Positions 1 through 9,659 are shown, counted from the first letter of the stretch. The stretch is DNA of 64,000 nt from an uncultured Flavobacteriaceae bacterium (GCA_947502635.1 CANNAN010000006.1:245202-309201), one strand, 5' to 3'. A program made the numbers and translations. Notes: generated by a model not told the origin, from the sequence alone.

Positions 1-417
1 ATTTTCGAAAAGTTGCATTAAATCTTCAGTATGTATATCGCGTTTTTGCTTTAATAAATCAAAATGAACAAAACCACACCAAATAATAGCCTTTAGATGA
101 CTTTTGTCTTCATTATACATCCGCATTTCTACGTGTAATTCGCTATTGGTGTAATGTATTAATTGGGACTCTAAAACAACAGTTTCCATTAAAAATGCAG
201 GTTTTAAATAGGCAATTTGATTACTGCTTGAAACCCATCCTTTTCCTCTTAGCTTTGCTATTTTAAAAATATCGATATCGTAATGCTCCACAAGCACATC
301 TTCACGATGGTTCATAAAATAATTGATGTAACTTCCATTGTTTAAATGATTAAATGGGTCGCAGTCTTGAAATCTAATCTTTGTTTTGCTCTGTAAAACT
401 TTTAATAATTGGGTCAT
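1..417 (-). CDS. Acyl-CoA thioesterase, 4HBT hotdog family (3' end outside window)
   Basis: The minus-strand frame from an ATG at 417 stays open for 139 codons to the window edge, so the C-terminus is missing. Near the N-terminus lies the hotdog-thioesterase pattern FQDCDPFNHLNNGSYINYF (about residues 16-34), where the Asp and the following NHLNN match the catalytic loop of YbgC/FadM/4-hydroxybenzoyl-CoA thioesterases. Such enzymes hydrolyse acyl-CoA thioesters in the cytoplasm. The start follows a perfect palindrome (433-448) by 15 bp, and the same palindrome half-sites precede the upstream tetR-type gene, so this gene is probably controlled by that repressor. The family call is firm; the substrate is unknown. 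Confidence 0.8.
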   Translation of the reverse strand, partial: MTQLLKVLQSKTKIRFQDCDPFNHLNNGSYINYFMNHREDVLVEHYDIDIFKIAKLRGKGWVSSSNQIAYLKPAFLMETVVLESQLIHYTNSELHVEMRMYNEDKSHLKAIIWCGFVHFDLLKQKRDIHTEDLMQLFEN

Positions 418-432
418 ATATACATTATTTAA

Positions 433-448
433 TATACCAGCTGGTATA
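433..448. promoter_or_regulatory. Probable TetR operator 1
   Basis: Perfect 16-bp palindrome TATACCAGCTGGTATA between the tetR-type gene and the thioesterase start. Its half-sites (TATACC/GGTATA, 4-bp spacer) are identical to those of the site at 1084-1099 in front of the regulator. It lies 15 bp ahead of the thioesterase ATG, where a bound repressor could block transcription. Function inferred from position and recurrence. Confidence 0.65.
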
Positions 449-464
449 CACAGTTAAAAAAATA

Positions 465-1061
465 TTATATTTTTAGTTTTTTGAGAATGATATCATCTAT
501 TAAATCCATAGTGTCTTGTATATAAAAGTCATCATCCATAGTGTAAGTCATAAAAATGGCGCCTTGTATCATAGTATCCAATCGTTTTGCAAAATACATG
601 GCATTAATATTAGAAGAGATTTCACCAGCTTCTATGCCATCTTCAATTATTGTAGCCACCTGATCTTGAATTTTTTCAATAACTTGTCTTACTTTTTGAA
701 GTAAAAGAGAATTTTGATTATTTGCATCCACACCAATATTCAAAACAGGGCAACCGCCAAGTTGCTTGCTGTAATCATAGTAATTTCTATAAAAATCGGT
801 TATAAGGAATAGTTTTTCAATAGGAGAATCGCTAGTAGATAAGTGATTTGCAATTCGTTTCATCATATTTTTAACAGTATACACAAAAGAGGCTATGGCT
901 AGCTCTTCTTTATTTTTAAAATTGCCGTATATAGCTCCTTTGGTTAGGCCAGTAGCGTTGGTTACATCACTTAAACTAGTGGCTGCATAACCATTCTTGT
1001 TAAAAATTGGAGCAACTATTTCTAATATGTATTGCGATGTAAGCTCTGCTTTTGTAGTCAT
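465..1061 (-). CDS. TetR/AcrR-family transcriptional repressor
   Basis: 198 residues, usual for the family. The N-terminal helix-turn-helix is plain: a stretch with NGYAATSLSDVTNATGLTKGA followed by IYGNFKNKEELA (about residues 23-56) matches the TetR_N pattern. The rest is a helical ligand/dimer domain typical of the AcrR group, which responds to small hydrophobic molecules. The gene sits between two copies of the palindrome TATACC-N4-GGTATA (433-448 and 1084-1099), which argues for autoregulation and control of the downstream thioesterase gene, 47 bp away on the same strand. The ligand cannot be read from sequence; an acyl-CoA or fatty-acid-like molecule is a reasonable guess from the neighbour. 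Confidence 0.88.
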   Translation of the reverse strand: MTTKAELTSQYILEIVAPIFNKNGYAATSLSDVTNATGLTKGAIYGNFKNKEELAIASFVYTVKNMMKRIANHLSTSDSPIEKLFLITDFYRNYYDYSKQLGGCPVLNIGVDANNQNSLLLQKVRQVIEKIQDQVATIIEDGIEAGEISSNINAMYFAKRLDTMIQGAIFMTYTMDDDFYIQDTMDLIDDIILKKLKI

Positions 1062-1078
1062 AATCTAGCAAATATATT

Positions 1079-1104
1079 AAAAATATACCAATCGGTATAT
1101 TTTT
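1079..1104. promoter_or_regulatory. Probable TetR operator 2 (autoregulatory)
   Basis: Inverted repeat with 11-bp arms, AAAAATATACC / GGTATATTTTT, separated by AATC. The core TATACC-N4-GGTATA is the same as in the site at 433-448. It is 17 bp upstream of the repressor start on the minus strand, the expected place for autorepression. Confidence 0.65.
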
Positions 1105-1112
1105 GATATAAA

Positions 1113-1154
1113 AAAAGCAACAATCATCTTATTATAAAGATTCATGTTGCTTTT
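1113..1154 (-). terminator. Rho-independent terminator after clpB
   Basis: Arms AAAAGCAACA (1113-1122) and TGTTGCTTTT (1145-1154) pair perfectly, with further pairing (ATCTT/AAGAT) inside the loop. On the minus strand the hairpin is followed by a T-rich run, so it ends transcripts coming from clpB and shields the tetR promoter. Confidence 0.65.
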
Positions 1155-1218
1155 CAACTAACCAACCAACTACTAGACTGTTCTAACAAAGTTTTGTTAC
1201 AACAATTCTATATTATTA

Positions 1219-3825
1219 TCAAAATTCTTCATTAATTAAATCACCTTGATTTCTAAAAACTAAATTATCATCAAAAGCATCTAATAAAATAATGCTATCT
1301 GTAGTCACCTTTCCTGACAATATTTCTTTACTTAAAGCATTTAAGACTTCTTTTTGAATAACACGCTTTACAGGTCTTGCCCCATATTCTGGATGATACC
1401 CTTTTTCTGCTAAAAACACTATGGCTTCTTGTGTTGCATCAAAAGTGATACCTTGTTGTCCAATCATTTTTGTGAGCCCTTTTAATTGTAATTCAACAAT
1501 GGCAGTGATATCTTCTTTGCTTAAAGGCGTAAACATGATAATATCATCAATTCTATTTAAAAATTCTGGACGAACACTTTGTTTTAATAATGCTAAAACA
1601 TCAATTTTAGAGGCTTCAATAGCAGAATCAATATCCTTGGTTGCTTCAAAACGTTCTTGTATTAAATGACTTCCTATGTTTGAAGTCATGATAATGATTG
1701 TATTTTTAAAGTCAGCTATACGCCCTTTATTGTCTGTTAAATGTCCTTCATCTAAAACTTGTAATAAAATATTAAAGGTGTCTGGGTGTGCTTTTTCAAT
1801 TTCATCTAAAAGGACTACAGAGTAAGGTTTGCGTCTTACGGCTTCGGTTAATTGTCCACCTTCATCATATCCAACATAACCTGGAGGTGCCCCAACCAGC
1901 CTGCTTACTGCATGACGTTCTTGGTATTCACTCATATCAATACGGGTCATGGCATTTTCATCATCAAAAAGGTATTCAGCTAAAGCTTTAGCTAATTCGG
2001 TTTTACCAACACCAGTTGTTCCTAAAAAAAGGAACGTACCAATTGGTTTTTTCGAATTTTGCAAACCAGCACGGCTTCTTCTAACAGCATCACTAACCGC
2101 AACAATAGCCTCTTCTTGCCCCACGACACGTTTGTGTAATTCATCTTCTAGTTTAAGCAATTTTTCACGTTCGCTTTGAACCATTTTTGTTACAGGAATG
2201 CCAGTCCATTTTGCAACAACTTCGGCAATATCATCATAAGTGACTTCTTCTTTAATTAATGAGTTTTCGGGTTGTGCCTGTAATTGCTTTTGGAAAGCCT
2301 CAAGTTGTTCTTGAGCATCTTTAATTTTTCCGTACCGAAGCTCGGCTACTTTTCCGTAGTCTCCATCGCGTTCTGCACGTTCGGCTTCTAGTTTATAGTT
2401 TTCAATATCTTGTTTTGTATTTTGAATATTATCAACGACTTCTTTTTCGCTTTTCCATTTCGCATTAATTTCATTTCTAGTTTCTTTTATATTGGCTAAG
2501 TCCGATCTGAGTGATTTTAATTTAGACTCATCCTTTTCACGTTTAATGGCTTCAATTTCAATCTCTAATTGCATGATCTTTCTATCTAAAACGTCCAGTT
2601 CTTCGGGTTTAGAATTAATTTCCATGCGCAATTTAGATGCAGCTTCATCCATTAAATCAATGGCTTTGTCTGGTAGAAAGCGATTTGTAATATAACGTTC
2701 AGATAATTCTACAGCTCCAATAATAGCTTCGTCTTTAATACGAACTTTATGATGTGTTTCATATTTTTCTTTAATACCTCGTAATATTGAAATTGCACTC
2801 TCTGTATCTGGTTCGTCTACCATCACTTTCTGAAAACGTCGCTCTAAAGCCTTGTCTTTTTCAAAATACTTCTGATATTCATCTAAGGTCGTTGCTCCAA
2901 TAGCACGAAGTTCTCCACGTGCCAAGGCAGGTTTTAAAATATTGGCAGCATCCATAGCGCCTTGTCCGCCACCAGCCCCTACAAGTGTATGAATTTCATC
3001 TATAAATAAAACAATATCTCCTTCGCTTGTGGTAACTTCTTTAATGACGGCTTTTAAACGTTCTTCAAATTCTCCTTTATATTTAGCGCCTGCAATTAAT
3101 GCGCCCATATCTAAAGCAAAAATTTGCTTGTCTTTTAGGTTTTCAGGAATGTCACCATCAATGATTCTATGTGCTAAACCTTCTGCGATGGCTGTTTTAC
3201 CAGTTCCAGGTTCTCCAACGAGTATGGGATTATTTTTGGTTCTACGTGATAAGATTTGAAGTATACGTCGTATTTCTTCATCACGACCAATTACGGGGTC
3301 TAATTTCCCATCTTTAGCCAATTGATTTAAGTTTTTAGCGTATTTATTTAATGAGTTATAGGTTTCTTCTTGACTTTGTGAGGTTACATTTTCACCTTTA
3401 CGCAATTCTTCAATAGCAGCTTTTAAACCCTTTTCATTAACGCCTTGGTCTTTTAGCATTTGTGCTATTTTACTGTCTGATTTGAATACAGCTAAAATAA
3501 GATGCTCTATTGAGACGAAGTCATCTTTCATTTTTTTTGCAATGATAGATGCTTCATTAAGGCTTTTTCCAGCTTCTCGTGATAACATTAATTCACTTCC
3601 AGAAACTTTTGAAAAACTCTCTAATTGTTTGTCTAGAGCTTGTTGAAGTATGGAGATGTTTACATTTAATTTTTTTAAAATAAACGGTAATACGTTTTCA
3701 TCAACTTCAAAAATGCCTTTGAAAAGGTGTTCGTTTTCAATTTGTTGATGCGAGAAACCTTGTGCAATTTGTTGTGCTTGCTGAATGGCTTCTTGAGATT
3801 TTATGGTATAATTATTTAAATTCAT
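1219..3825 (-). CDS. clpB: ATP-dependent disaggregase ClpB
   Basis: 868 residues, close to the 857 of E. coli ClpB. Order: Clp N-terminal repeats (about 1-145), first AAA+ module with Walker A GEPGTGKT (204-211) and Walker B FIDEIH, a coiled-coil middle domain (about 400-520) rich in Glu/Lys/Arg, second AAA+ module with Walker A GTTGVGKT (602-609), and the C-terminal D2-small domain. The long middle domain separates ClpB from ClpA and ClpC. It works with DnaK in the cytoplasm to pull proteins out of aggregates. Single gene with its own terminator (1113-1154). No heat-shock operator was recognised in the 170 bp upstream. Confidence 0.97.
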   Translation of the reverse strand: MNLNNYTIKSQEAIQQAQQIAQGFSHQQIENEHLFKGIFEVDENVLPFILKKLNVNISILQQALDKQLESFSKVSGSELMLSREAGKSLNEASIIAKKMKDDFVSIEHLILAVFKSDSKIAQMLKDQGVNEKGLKAAIEELRKGENVTSQSQEETYNSLNKYAKNLNQLAKDGKLDPVIGRDEEIRRILQILSRRTKNNPILVGEPGTGKTAIAEGLAHRIIDGDIPENLKDKQIFALDMGALIAGAKYKGEFEERLKAVIKEVTTSEGDIVLFIDEIHTLVGAGGGQGAMDAANILKPALARGELRAIGATTLDEYQKYFEKDKALERRFQKVMVDEPDTESAISILRGIKEKYETHHKVRIKDEAIIGAVELSERYITNRFLPDKAIDLMDEAASKLRMEINSKPEELDVLDRKIMQLEIEIEAIKREKDESKLKSLRSDLANIKETRNEINAKWKSEKEVVDNIQNTKQDIENYKLEAERAERDGDYGKVAELRYGKIKDAQEQLEAFQKQLQAQPENSLIKEEVTYDDIAEVVAKWTGIPVTKMVQSEREKLLKLEDELHKRVVGQEEAIVAVSDAVRRSRAGLQNSKKPIGTFLFLGTTGVGKTELAKALAEYLFDDENAMTRIDMSEYQERHAVSRLVGAPPGYVGYDEGGQLTEAVRRKPYSVVLLDEIEKAHPDTFNILLQVLDEGHLTDNKGRIADFKNTIIIMTSNIGSHLIQERFEATKDIDSAIEASKIDVLALLKQSVRPEFLNRIDDIIMFTPLSKEDITAIVELQLKGLTKMIGQQGITFDATQEAIVFLAEKGYHPEYGARPVKRVIQKEVLNALSKEILSGKVTTDSIILLDAFDDNLVFRNQGDLINEEF

Positions 3826-4046
3826 ATATAATTTTATTTTTAATTCCCTAGCAGGAGGGGATCTGTTTATTACATTTACATCTTCAATAAGTCAATAATC
3901 TTACCAATACATTTTACAAGACAAAATGTCGTTTAAAGCCATTAAAATGGTGACTTTTAGTCAGTTTGTAAGATTCTGAAATAAGAACGACTTATTAGGT
4001 GAAAAGTGATTTTACATTTTTCATAAATTACAATAAAGATTGCATT

Positions 4047-4436
4047 ATGGGATTATTAAATAAATTATTTGGGGGAGCTAACGAAACAAAAGAAGAGAAG
4101 GTTATACCTTGGATTCCTTTAAATGAAATACCTCAATTGGATTTTATAGCAAAAAAATCTATGACTAAAACACAAGTTGTTTTCAAACATTCTACGCGTT
4201 GTGGTATTAGTAGTATGGTTATGAGACAGTTTGTTAGTGGTTACGATTTTACCGAAAAAGATTTAGATTTATATTATTTAGATTTACTAAACCACCGAGA
4301 TCTTTCTAGTGAAGTAGGGTATAAGTTTCAAGTGCTGCACGAATCCCCTCAATTAATCGTTATTAAAAATGGCGTAGTGGTTGCCCATGCATCTCATGGA
4401 GCCATTAATGAGATTGATTTAAGTCGGTTTGTTTAA
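4047..4436 (+). CDS. ytxJ: Bacilliredoxin-like thioredoxin-fold protein, YtxJ family
   Basis: 129 residues from the ATG at 4047. An upstream in-frame ATG at 3999 would add 16 residues, but MGLLNKLFGG at 4047 is the usual N-terminus in this family. The protein resembles monothiol bacilliredoxins (DUF2847/YtxJ): FKHSTRCGIS holds the single active Cys (residue 52) and ESPQLIVIKNG resembles the cis-Pro region. Members remove bacillithiol from protein thiols in the cytoplasm, and many Bacteroidota have them. It stands alone between clpB (divergent) and an AraC-type regulator. Family assignment is good; the bacillithiol link is family knowledge, not shown here. Confidence 0.8.
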   Translation: MGLLNKLFGGANETKEEKVIPWIPLNEIPQLDFIAKKSMTKTQVVFKHSTRCGISSMVMRQFVSGYDFTEKDLDLYYLDLLNHRDLSSEVGYKFQVLHESPQLIVIKNGVVVAHASHGAINEIDLSRFV

Positions 4437-4552
4437 AATTTATAGATAGTTTTAAGAATAAAAACATTGATTTTTAAGCAAGAGAATTCTAACTTCGTTT
4501 ATTAGTAACTGTAAATAATATAGTGACAAAACACGTTCTCAATTAGAGTTTA

Positions 4553-5566
4553 ATGCTTACAAATAATATCATACTTATTCTAGCTTCTTTGGGTCTCTTC
4601 CAGGGTGCTATTCTTTCTATTTATCTCATTATGCTTAAATCTGGTAATAGAAAACTTAATATTTATTTAGCGTTTATATTGTTAGGTTTAACCATTAGAA
4701 TTGGTAAATCGGTAATTGGTTATTATACTCCATTGGAAGCCTGGCAGAGAAATATTGGTCTATCAGGGATTTTCTTTGTTGGTCCTTTTTTGTGGTTCTA
4801 TGGGATTTTATTATTAGAAAAAAGGAAGATTTTATCTTATTGGAATTACCTCCATTTATTACCTTTTTTACTTTTTATTTTACTATTTGCAGTTATACCA
4901 AGTGCTGGAGAGTTTGAAACTTATTGGAATTATGGTCTGGTAGTTTTGCATTTGGTCATTTATTTAATGCTTTCCTGGTTTGTTTTAATTAAAAATGCTT
5001 CGAGATCCTCTAAAAAGAAATTAAATTGGTATCGAAATATACTAATTGGAGTAACGTTCGTCTGGTTATATTATTTGGGTAATTTCTTTAGTTTCAAATT
5101 GTATTATATTTTGGGACCAGTATTTTACACATTCCTTATTTATGCCTTTTCTTATCTTTTTTTAAACCGTAACAGTTTTAATCTGGATAAATATGATAGT
5201 TCAAAATTAGATAGCAGTAGTTCGAAAACACTTTTTAAAGCCATTCAAAATCTTTTTATAGAAGAACATGTCTTTTTAGAGTCTGATATTTCTTTAAAAA
5301 TAGTAGCAGAAAAACTAACCACAAGTCCAAGAGAAATTTCTCAGGCTATCAATGAAAATATACAACAAAACTTCTATGAGTTTGTTAATCAATTTCGAAT
5401 AGAAAAAGCCAAGAATTTATTGGCGGATTTAAAGTATGAAAAAGAAAAAATAGCCACTGTTGCTTTCGATTCTGGTTTTGGTACCGTGACAGCATTTAAT
5501 GTGGCATTTAAAAAAAAGACAGGAGTAACTCCTTCTGTATATAGAAAACAATATCTTTTAAAATGA
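4553..5566 (+). CDS. Membrane-anchored AraC-family transcriptional regulator
   Basis: 337 residues. The first two thirds hold about seven hydrophobic segments (roughly 5-25, 38-57, 70-90, 98-115, 125-147, 160-178, 180-200), followed by an AraC-type double helix-turn-helix (about 240-335) with FDSGFGTVTAFNVAFKKKTG and a final TPSVYRKQ, the family's C-terminal signature. This architecture, a 7TM-like sensor fused to AraC DNA-binding helices, is common in Flavobacteriaceae. It probably senses a membrane or periplasmic signal. The small ankyrin-type gene 84 bp downstream on the same strand may be a target or partner, but this is only positional. Confidence 0.85.
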   Translation: MLTNNIILILASLGLFQGAILSIYLIMLKSGNRKLNIYLAFILLGLTIRIGKSVIGYYTPLEAWQRNIGLSGIFFVGPFLWFYGILLLEKRKILSYWNYLHLLPFLLFILLFAVIPSAGEFETYWNYGLVVLHLVIYLMLSWFVLIKNASRSSKKKLNWYRNILIGVTFVWLYYLGNFFSFKLYYILGPVFYTFLIYAFSYLFLNRNSFNLDKYDSSKLDSSSSKTLFKAIQNLFIEEHVFLESDISLKIVAEKLTTSPREISQAINENIQQNFYEFVNQFRIEKAKNLLADLKYEKEKIATVAFDSGFGTVTAFNVAFKKKTGVTPSVYRKQYLLK

Positions 5567-5650
5567 ATTTTCGTTTAAAGAAACACGTATCTTAAAGGTT
5601 TTTAAGGTTTCAATATTGATTTTTGGGGTATATAATCTAATTTCAATATT

Positions 5651-6151
5651 ATGAACAGAAAAACATTTATTAAAAACTCACTAATAGGACTTACTTTAAC
5701 AGGTGTTGCTCCTGCATATGCAATTTCTAAAACGTTACAGGAGCCTGAACCTCTTGATATAAAATTAGTCAAAGAATTTGTGATTGCAGGCCATAAAAAC
5801 TTACCATTAGTAAAAGAAATGCTTGAAGAACACCCAAATTTAATTTATGCGCGTTATGATTGGGGAAATTCGGACTTTGAAGAAGCTATAGAAGGTGCTG
5901 GACATTTGGGGAATAAGGAGATTGCTAATTATCTGATTTCACAAGGAGCCAGAGTCAATTTATTTGTACTTACTATGCTGGGAAAAACTGAACTGGTAAA
6001 GCCAACGTTAGAAGCTTATCCAGAATTGGTGTTTGCCAAAGGACCTCATGGATTTACCTTATTGCACCATGCCAAAGTTGGAGAGGCTAAAGAATTATAT
6101 GATTACCTTATGGAAAAAGGCTTGAAAAAGACGCATATAAAAATTAAATAA
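5651..6151 (+). CDS. Exported ankyrin-repeat-like protein
   Basis: 166 residues. The N-terminus MNRKTFIKNSLIGLTLTG followed by VAPAYA looks like a signal peptide of the Bacteroidota style that resembles Tat signals but has only one Arg (RK). The mature part shows degenerate ankyrin-like helical pairs, for example EEAIEGAGHLGNKEIANYLI and a following SQGARVNLF, then GFTLLHHAKVGEAKELYDYL. Such repeats bind proteins; no enzymatic motif is visible. It follows the AraC-type membrane regulator by 84 bp. Function unknown. Confidence 0.65.
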   Translation: MNRKTFIKNSLIGLTLTGVAPAYAISKTLQEPEPLDIKLVKEFVIAGHKNLPLVKEMLEEHPNLIYARYDWGNSDFEEAIEGAGHLGNKEIANYLISQGARVNLFVLTMLGKTELVKPTLEAYPELVFAKGPHGFTLLHHAKVGEAKELYDYLMEKGLKKTHIKIK

Positions 6152-6266
6152 GCTGAATAATTTATAAGGACAATAAGCACACAATACATATAGATATGTT
6201 ATTGTTTTATTAATGTCATTTATTTAAGTAGGTTTGTATGAATAAGATTTATAACAAAATTCTATT

Positions 6267-6875
6267 GTGCAAAAAAACAATCAAAATGAATTAGAGACGT
6301 ATTGGTCTAAACGATATATTGAAGAGTCTATAGGATGGGATTTAGGTCAGGTTTCAGAACCAATACGTAGTTATGTCGATCAGTTAAAAGATAAAAACAC
6401 TAAGATATTAGTGCCAGGTGCAGGGAATGCTTACGAAGCTGAATATTTATATAAATCTGGTTATAAGAATACGTATATTATTGATATTTCAGAACTTCCT
6501 CTAAAGAATTTTAAGGATAGAGTCTCTGATTTTCCTGATGACCAAATCTTGCATGGTGATTTTTTCAATCTAAATGATACGTTTGATTTAATTATTGAGC
6601 AAACTTTTATGTGTTCTTTTCCTCCTATAGATAATAATAGAGAAAAGTATGTTGAAAAAATGTATGAGTTGTTAAACTTTAATGGGAAGTTAGTAGGTCT
6701 TTGGTTTAATATTCCTTTTTCAGGGGATTTAGAAAAACGTCCATTTGGAGCGACAAAGTCGGAGTATTTACAATTATTTTCAACATATTTTAAAATAAAA
6801 ACATTTGAAGATGCCTATAATTCGGTTTCAAGTAGAGCTGGTCAAGAGCTTTTTGGGATTCTTAGAAAAAAATAG
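6267..6875 (+). CDS. SAM-dependent methyltransferase, thiopurine methyltransferase-like
   Basis: 202 residues. The N-terminal YWSKRYIEESIGWDLGQVSE with following PI is typical of the TPMT family, where the Trp closes over the substrate. Motif I is ILVPGAGNAYEAEYL (about 47-61), and DLIIEQTFMCSFPP follows at the motif IV position. Members methylate sulfur, selenium or tellurium compounds or small thiols. The start is GTG: an in-frame TAA lies five codons upstream and no ATG is available before the conserved region. No clear operon partner. Confidence 0.82.
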   Translation: MQKNNQNELETYWSKRYIEESIGWDLGQVSEPIRSYVDQLKDKNTKILVPGAGNAYEAEYLYKSGYKNTYIIDISELPLKNFKDRVSDFPDDQILHGDFFNLNDTFDLIIEQTFMCSFPPIDNNREKYVEKMYELLNFNGKLVGLWFNIPFSGDLEKRPFGATKSEYLQLFSTYFKIKTFEDAYNSVSSRAGQELFGILRKK

Positions 6876-6953
6876 TTAATAAGTTGTTTTTTATAAACTT
6901 CTTAGAGTTTGAAAAGGCACACCTGTATTATCTTGAACATGTATAAAAAGGGA

Positions 6954-7023
6954 TGTCTAAAAAGTACTAGAAACTAAAAGTTCTCGACTGCGCTTGAACG
7001 GACATCTAAGTACTTTTTAGACA
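6954..7023. repeat. Palindromic intergenic element (REP/MITE-like)
   Basis: Perfect 15-bp arms TGTCTAAAAAGTACT (6954-6968) and its complement (7009-7023) enclose 40 bp that include TCTCGACTGCGCTTGAACGG (6982-7001). A similar core (TTCGACTGCACTTAGACTGA) recurs in the larger palindromic element near 31.9 kb, with 5 differences in 26 bp. The convergent neighbours mean it may also work as a bidirectional terminator, since one side is followed by CCTTTTTT. Confidence 0.6.
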
Positions 7024-7033
7024 ACCTTTTTTG

Positions 7034-8215
7034 TTAGCCTCTAACTTTATAGGAGCTAATAATATCTTTGAGTTTAAGTTTTAAATCTTCACCAGTATCA
7101 TAAACCATTTGTTCATTACTAGGGAAGGGGACTCTCCTGTTGTTTAGTATTTTTATATCTTGAGATTCTAAAGCTCTTTTGTCACCTCGAACTCTGGCGA
7201 AAAGGTTTTCAAAAATAAACTCACTATCAATAGAGAAGGTATCTAATAACTGTTTTGTTTTTATATCCAGATAGACAACATCTGCAATAACTTGTGTCGA
7301 TTTTATTTGAGTGAATTCATTATAGCGTGCTTTTACCTTAACTATTTTATCAATTTTTATATCGTTACCTAAACTATCTTTGGCAACATTACCTTTACTG
7401 TCTTTTTTGTATTCCCAACCATCAACAATTTCCTTTTCTCTTATAAATTCACGCTCTCTAATACGTTCTGGTGAAATATTGATTTGTTTTAATTGCAACT
7501 GCATAGCATAGTCGTAAGCAACATCCTTGCTAGGTTGAGCATGGTATACGGTCCAGAATTGGTTTAAACCATAGGTATCAAAATTTAGTAGATCTTCTTC
7601 TAAACGCTGTGGAATGACTTGATGCGTACGATTTTGTATCGTGACGCTTACATAGGCAGTTCCTCGTTCGTGAGCCTCTTTTATTAAATCTCTGGTCTGC
7701 TCATAATTTGGGTTAATGGATTCAATATAACTTAATACATTGTAAGCTTCTCTAATCTGTGATTTATCTTCTAATTCTAATAAATCCAATCCTTTTTCAT
7801 AAAGAAAATCTGAAACATTTTCACGAGATTGTACAATATCATTACTGTAGTTGTTGAATTTAAAAGGAATGTTTTTACCATTTACTGCTAGAGGTAATAA
7901 AGGTTTGATAGCTTCCTGACGGGCATCTAAATCCAAATAGATTTCATAAATGTCTTTGTATAACTCAGGATTTTTATCCTTTTTTAAATGCTCGATAGTG
8001 CTTAAATCACGCTCAACCACTTTGTGGTAAGCATCTTGTAACATTAAAACATAATCGTATTTACGTTTTTTGTTTTTATTAGTCTTTAGCTTATTTAAAG
8101 CGGTGGTAATAGCCTGATCGTAGTTGCCAGTATTAACTGCAGCTTCTACTTGTTTTTTTCCGCCACAAGCAACAAGTATAGTTAGACTTATTGTATAAAG
8201 TAGTAGTTTTTTCAT
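7034..8215 (-). CDS. Lipoprotein of unknown function with helical-repeat N-terminal half
   Basis: 393 residues. MKKLLLYTISLTILVACGG is a lipoprotein signal with the modified Cys at residue 17. The region from about 24 to 190 is helical and TPR-like (GNYDQAITTALNKLK, DARQEAIKPLLPLA, LLELEDKSQIREAYNVLSYI). The C-terminal half is beta-rich, with YVSVTIQNRTHQVI and VIADVVYLDIKTKQLLDTF. It is probably anchored in the outer or inner membrane facing the periplasm. I do not recognise a named family. It is a single gene bounded by the palindromic element on one side and 120 bp of plain sequence on the other. Confidence 0.7.
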   Translation of the reverse strand: MKKLLLYTISLTILVACGGKKQVEAAVNTGNYDQAITTALNKLKTNKNKKRKYDYVLMLQDAYHKVVERDLSTIEHLKKDKNPELYKDIYEIYLDLDARQEAIKPLLPLAVNGKNIPFKFNNYSNDIVQSRENVSDFLYEKGLDLLELEDKSQIREAYNVLSYIESINPNYEQTRDLIKEAHERGTAYVSVTIQNRTHQVIPQRLEEDLLNFDTYGLNQFWTVYHAQPSKDVAYDYAMQLQLKQINISPERIREREFIREKEIVDGWEYKKDSKGNVAKDSLGNDIKIDKIVKVKARYNEFTQIKSTQVIADVVYLDIKTKQLLDTFSIDSEFIFENLFARVRGDKRALESQDIKILNNRRVPFPSNEQMVYDTGEDLKLKLKDIISSYKVRG

Positions 8216-8335
8216 AATGTTAGGGGTTTACAGTTATGATGATTATATGCCAAATATAATGCCAAAGCTTTAAAAACAAAATTTATGGACATTTATTTTA
8301 ACTTAAGCAATTAACCTGTAATCCGTTGTATTGTA

Positions 8336-9616
8336 CTATTTTTTATACACAGGAAGTAGTTTTGTAGAAACTTCACCAAAACCAATACGGGTGCCATCTT
8401 TTTCACAAAAACCTCTCATAATAACAGTGTCATGGTCGTTAATAAACTTACGTTCCGAGCCATCTTTCATTTTAAGTGGTTTTTCGCCTTTCCAGGTTAA
8501 TTCTAACATAGAACCATAGCTATCTTCTGTAGGTCCAGAAATAGTGCCACTTCCCATCATATCACCAGAATTTATAGGACAACCATTAACAGTGTGATGT
8601 GTTAATTGTTGTGCCATATTCCAGTACATATATTTGAAATTTGATTTACTGACTACAGTTTCTTTAGCACCTTTTGGTTGTATGGCGACTTCTAAATTTA
8701 TATCGAAACTCTTTTTCCCTTTATATTGAAGGTATTCCAATTGTGGTTTTATAGGTTTAGGACCTTCAACGCGATAAGGTTCTAAGGCGTCAAGTGTTAC
8801 AATCCAAGGCGAGATAGAAGATGCAAAGTTTTTAGCTAAAAACGGCCCTAATGGGACATATTCCCATTTTTGAATATCTCGAGCACTCCAATCGTTAAAT
8901 ACAACGAGTCCAAAAATGTATGCTTCAGCTTCTTCAATTGGTATAGATTCCCCTAAATCGTTAGCATCTGTTGTTATAAAAGCCATTTCTAATTCAAAAT
9001 CAACTAATTTGCTCGGTCCAAAAACAGGGACTTTAGCATCTCCAGGTAATGTTTGCCCTTGAGGTCTGTGAACTGGAATTCCAGAAGGAATGATAGACGA
9101 ACTTCTGCCATGGTACCCAACTGGAATGTGTAACCAGTTTGGTAATAAGGCATTATCTGGGTCTCTAAACATGGTTCCTACATTTGTAGCATGTTCTTTA
9201 CTTGAATAAAAATCTGTGTAATCTCCAATATGCACAGGCAATTGCATTTCAATTTCATCTAAACGAAATAATACAATCTCTTTATGTTTTTTATTGTTTT
9301 TAAGTGTGGTATTTTCAGAATCAAAAATATCTGCGATTCTATTACGTACCAAACGCCATGTTTTTCTGCCGTCTGCAATAAAATCGTTTAAAGTATCTTG
9401 AAGAAAAATATCCTCAGTTAAAGGAATGTCCTCAAAATAACCTAATTGATGTAATGCACCAAGATCGATGGCTGTATCTCCAATACGTGTTCCTATGGTA
9501 ATGATATCATCTCGAGTTAAAAAAACTCCAAAAGGAATGTTCTGAATTGGAAAATCTGAATTCTTATCTACGTGTAACCACGACGTTCTATCTGGATTGT
9601 TAGCTGATAATGGCAT
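8336..9616 (-). CDS. fahA: Fumarylacetoacetase
   Basis: 426 residues, the usual length. It has an N-terminal SH3-like domain (about 15-120) and the C-terminal FAH fold. Visible hallmarks are DFELEMAFITT (metal ligand Glu), VVFNDWSARDIQKWEY, PLGPFLAKNFASSISPWIV and MMGSGTISGPT. It cleaves fumarylacetoacetate to fumarate and acetoacetate, the last step of tyrosine and homogentisate breakdown, in the cytoplasm. The other tyrosine-degradation genes are not in the window. It is divergent from glyA, and a TAnnTTTG box (9652-9659) lies upstream. Confidence 0.96.
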   Translation of the reverse strand: MPLSANNPDRTSWLHVDKNSDFPIQNIPFGVFLTRDDIITIGTRIGDTAIDLGALHQLGYFEDIPLTEDIFLQDTLNDFIADGRKTWRLVRNRIADIFDSENTTLKNNKKHKEIVLFRLDEIEMQLPVHIGDYTDFYSSKEHATNVGTMFRDPDNALLPNWLHIPVGYHGRSSSIIPSGIPVHRPQGQTLPGDAKVPVFGPSKLVDFELEMAFITTDANDLGESIPIEEAEAYIFGLVVFNDWSARDIQKWEYVPLGPFLAKNFASSISPWIVTLDALEPYRVEGPKPIKPQLEYLQYKGKKSFDINLEVAIQPKGAKETVVSKSNFKYMYWNMAQQLTHHTVNGCPINSGDMMGSGTISGPTEDSYGSMLELTWKGEKPLKMKDGSERKFINDHDTVIMRGFCEKDGTRIGFGEVSTKLLPVYKK

Positions 9617-9651
9617 AACTTAAAATCTGTTTTAGTTTATTAAATTCTTAT

Positions 9652-9659
9652 CAAACCTA
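9652..9659 (-). promoter_or_regulatory. Candidate -7 box of the fahA promoter
   Basis: On the minus strand the sequence TAGGTTTG matches the Bacteroidota primary sigma -7 consensus TAnnTTTG and lies about 35 bp upstream of the fahA ATG. No convincing -33 TTG at the usual distance. Confidence 0.4.

Noticed and set aside
516..704. Plus-strand ORF opposite the TetR-type gene
   Set aside because: Lies wholly inside a well-supported gene on the other strand; antisense shadow. The same holds for the ORFs opposite clpB, glyA, the galactose genes, susD and the beta-helix gene.
3850..3870. Short hairpin-like CCCT...AGGGG upstream of clpB as a heat-shock operator
   Set aside because: Stem is only 4-5 bp and does not resemble CIRCE or another known heat-shock site.
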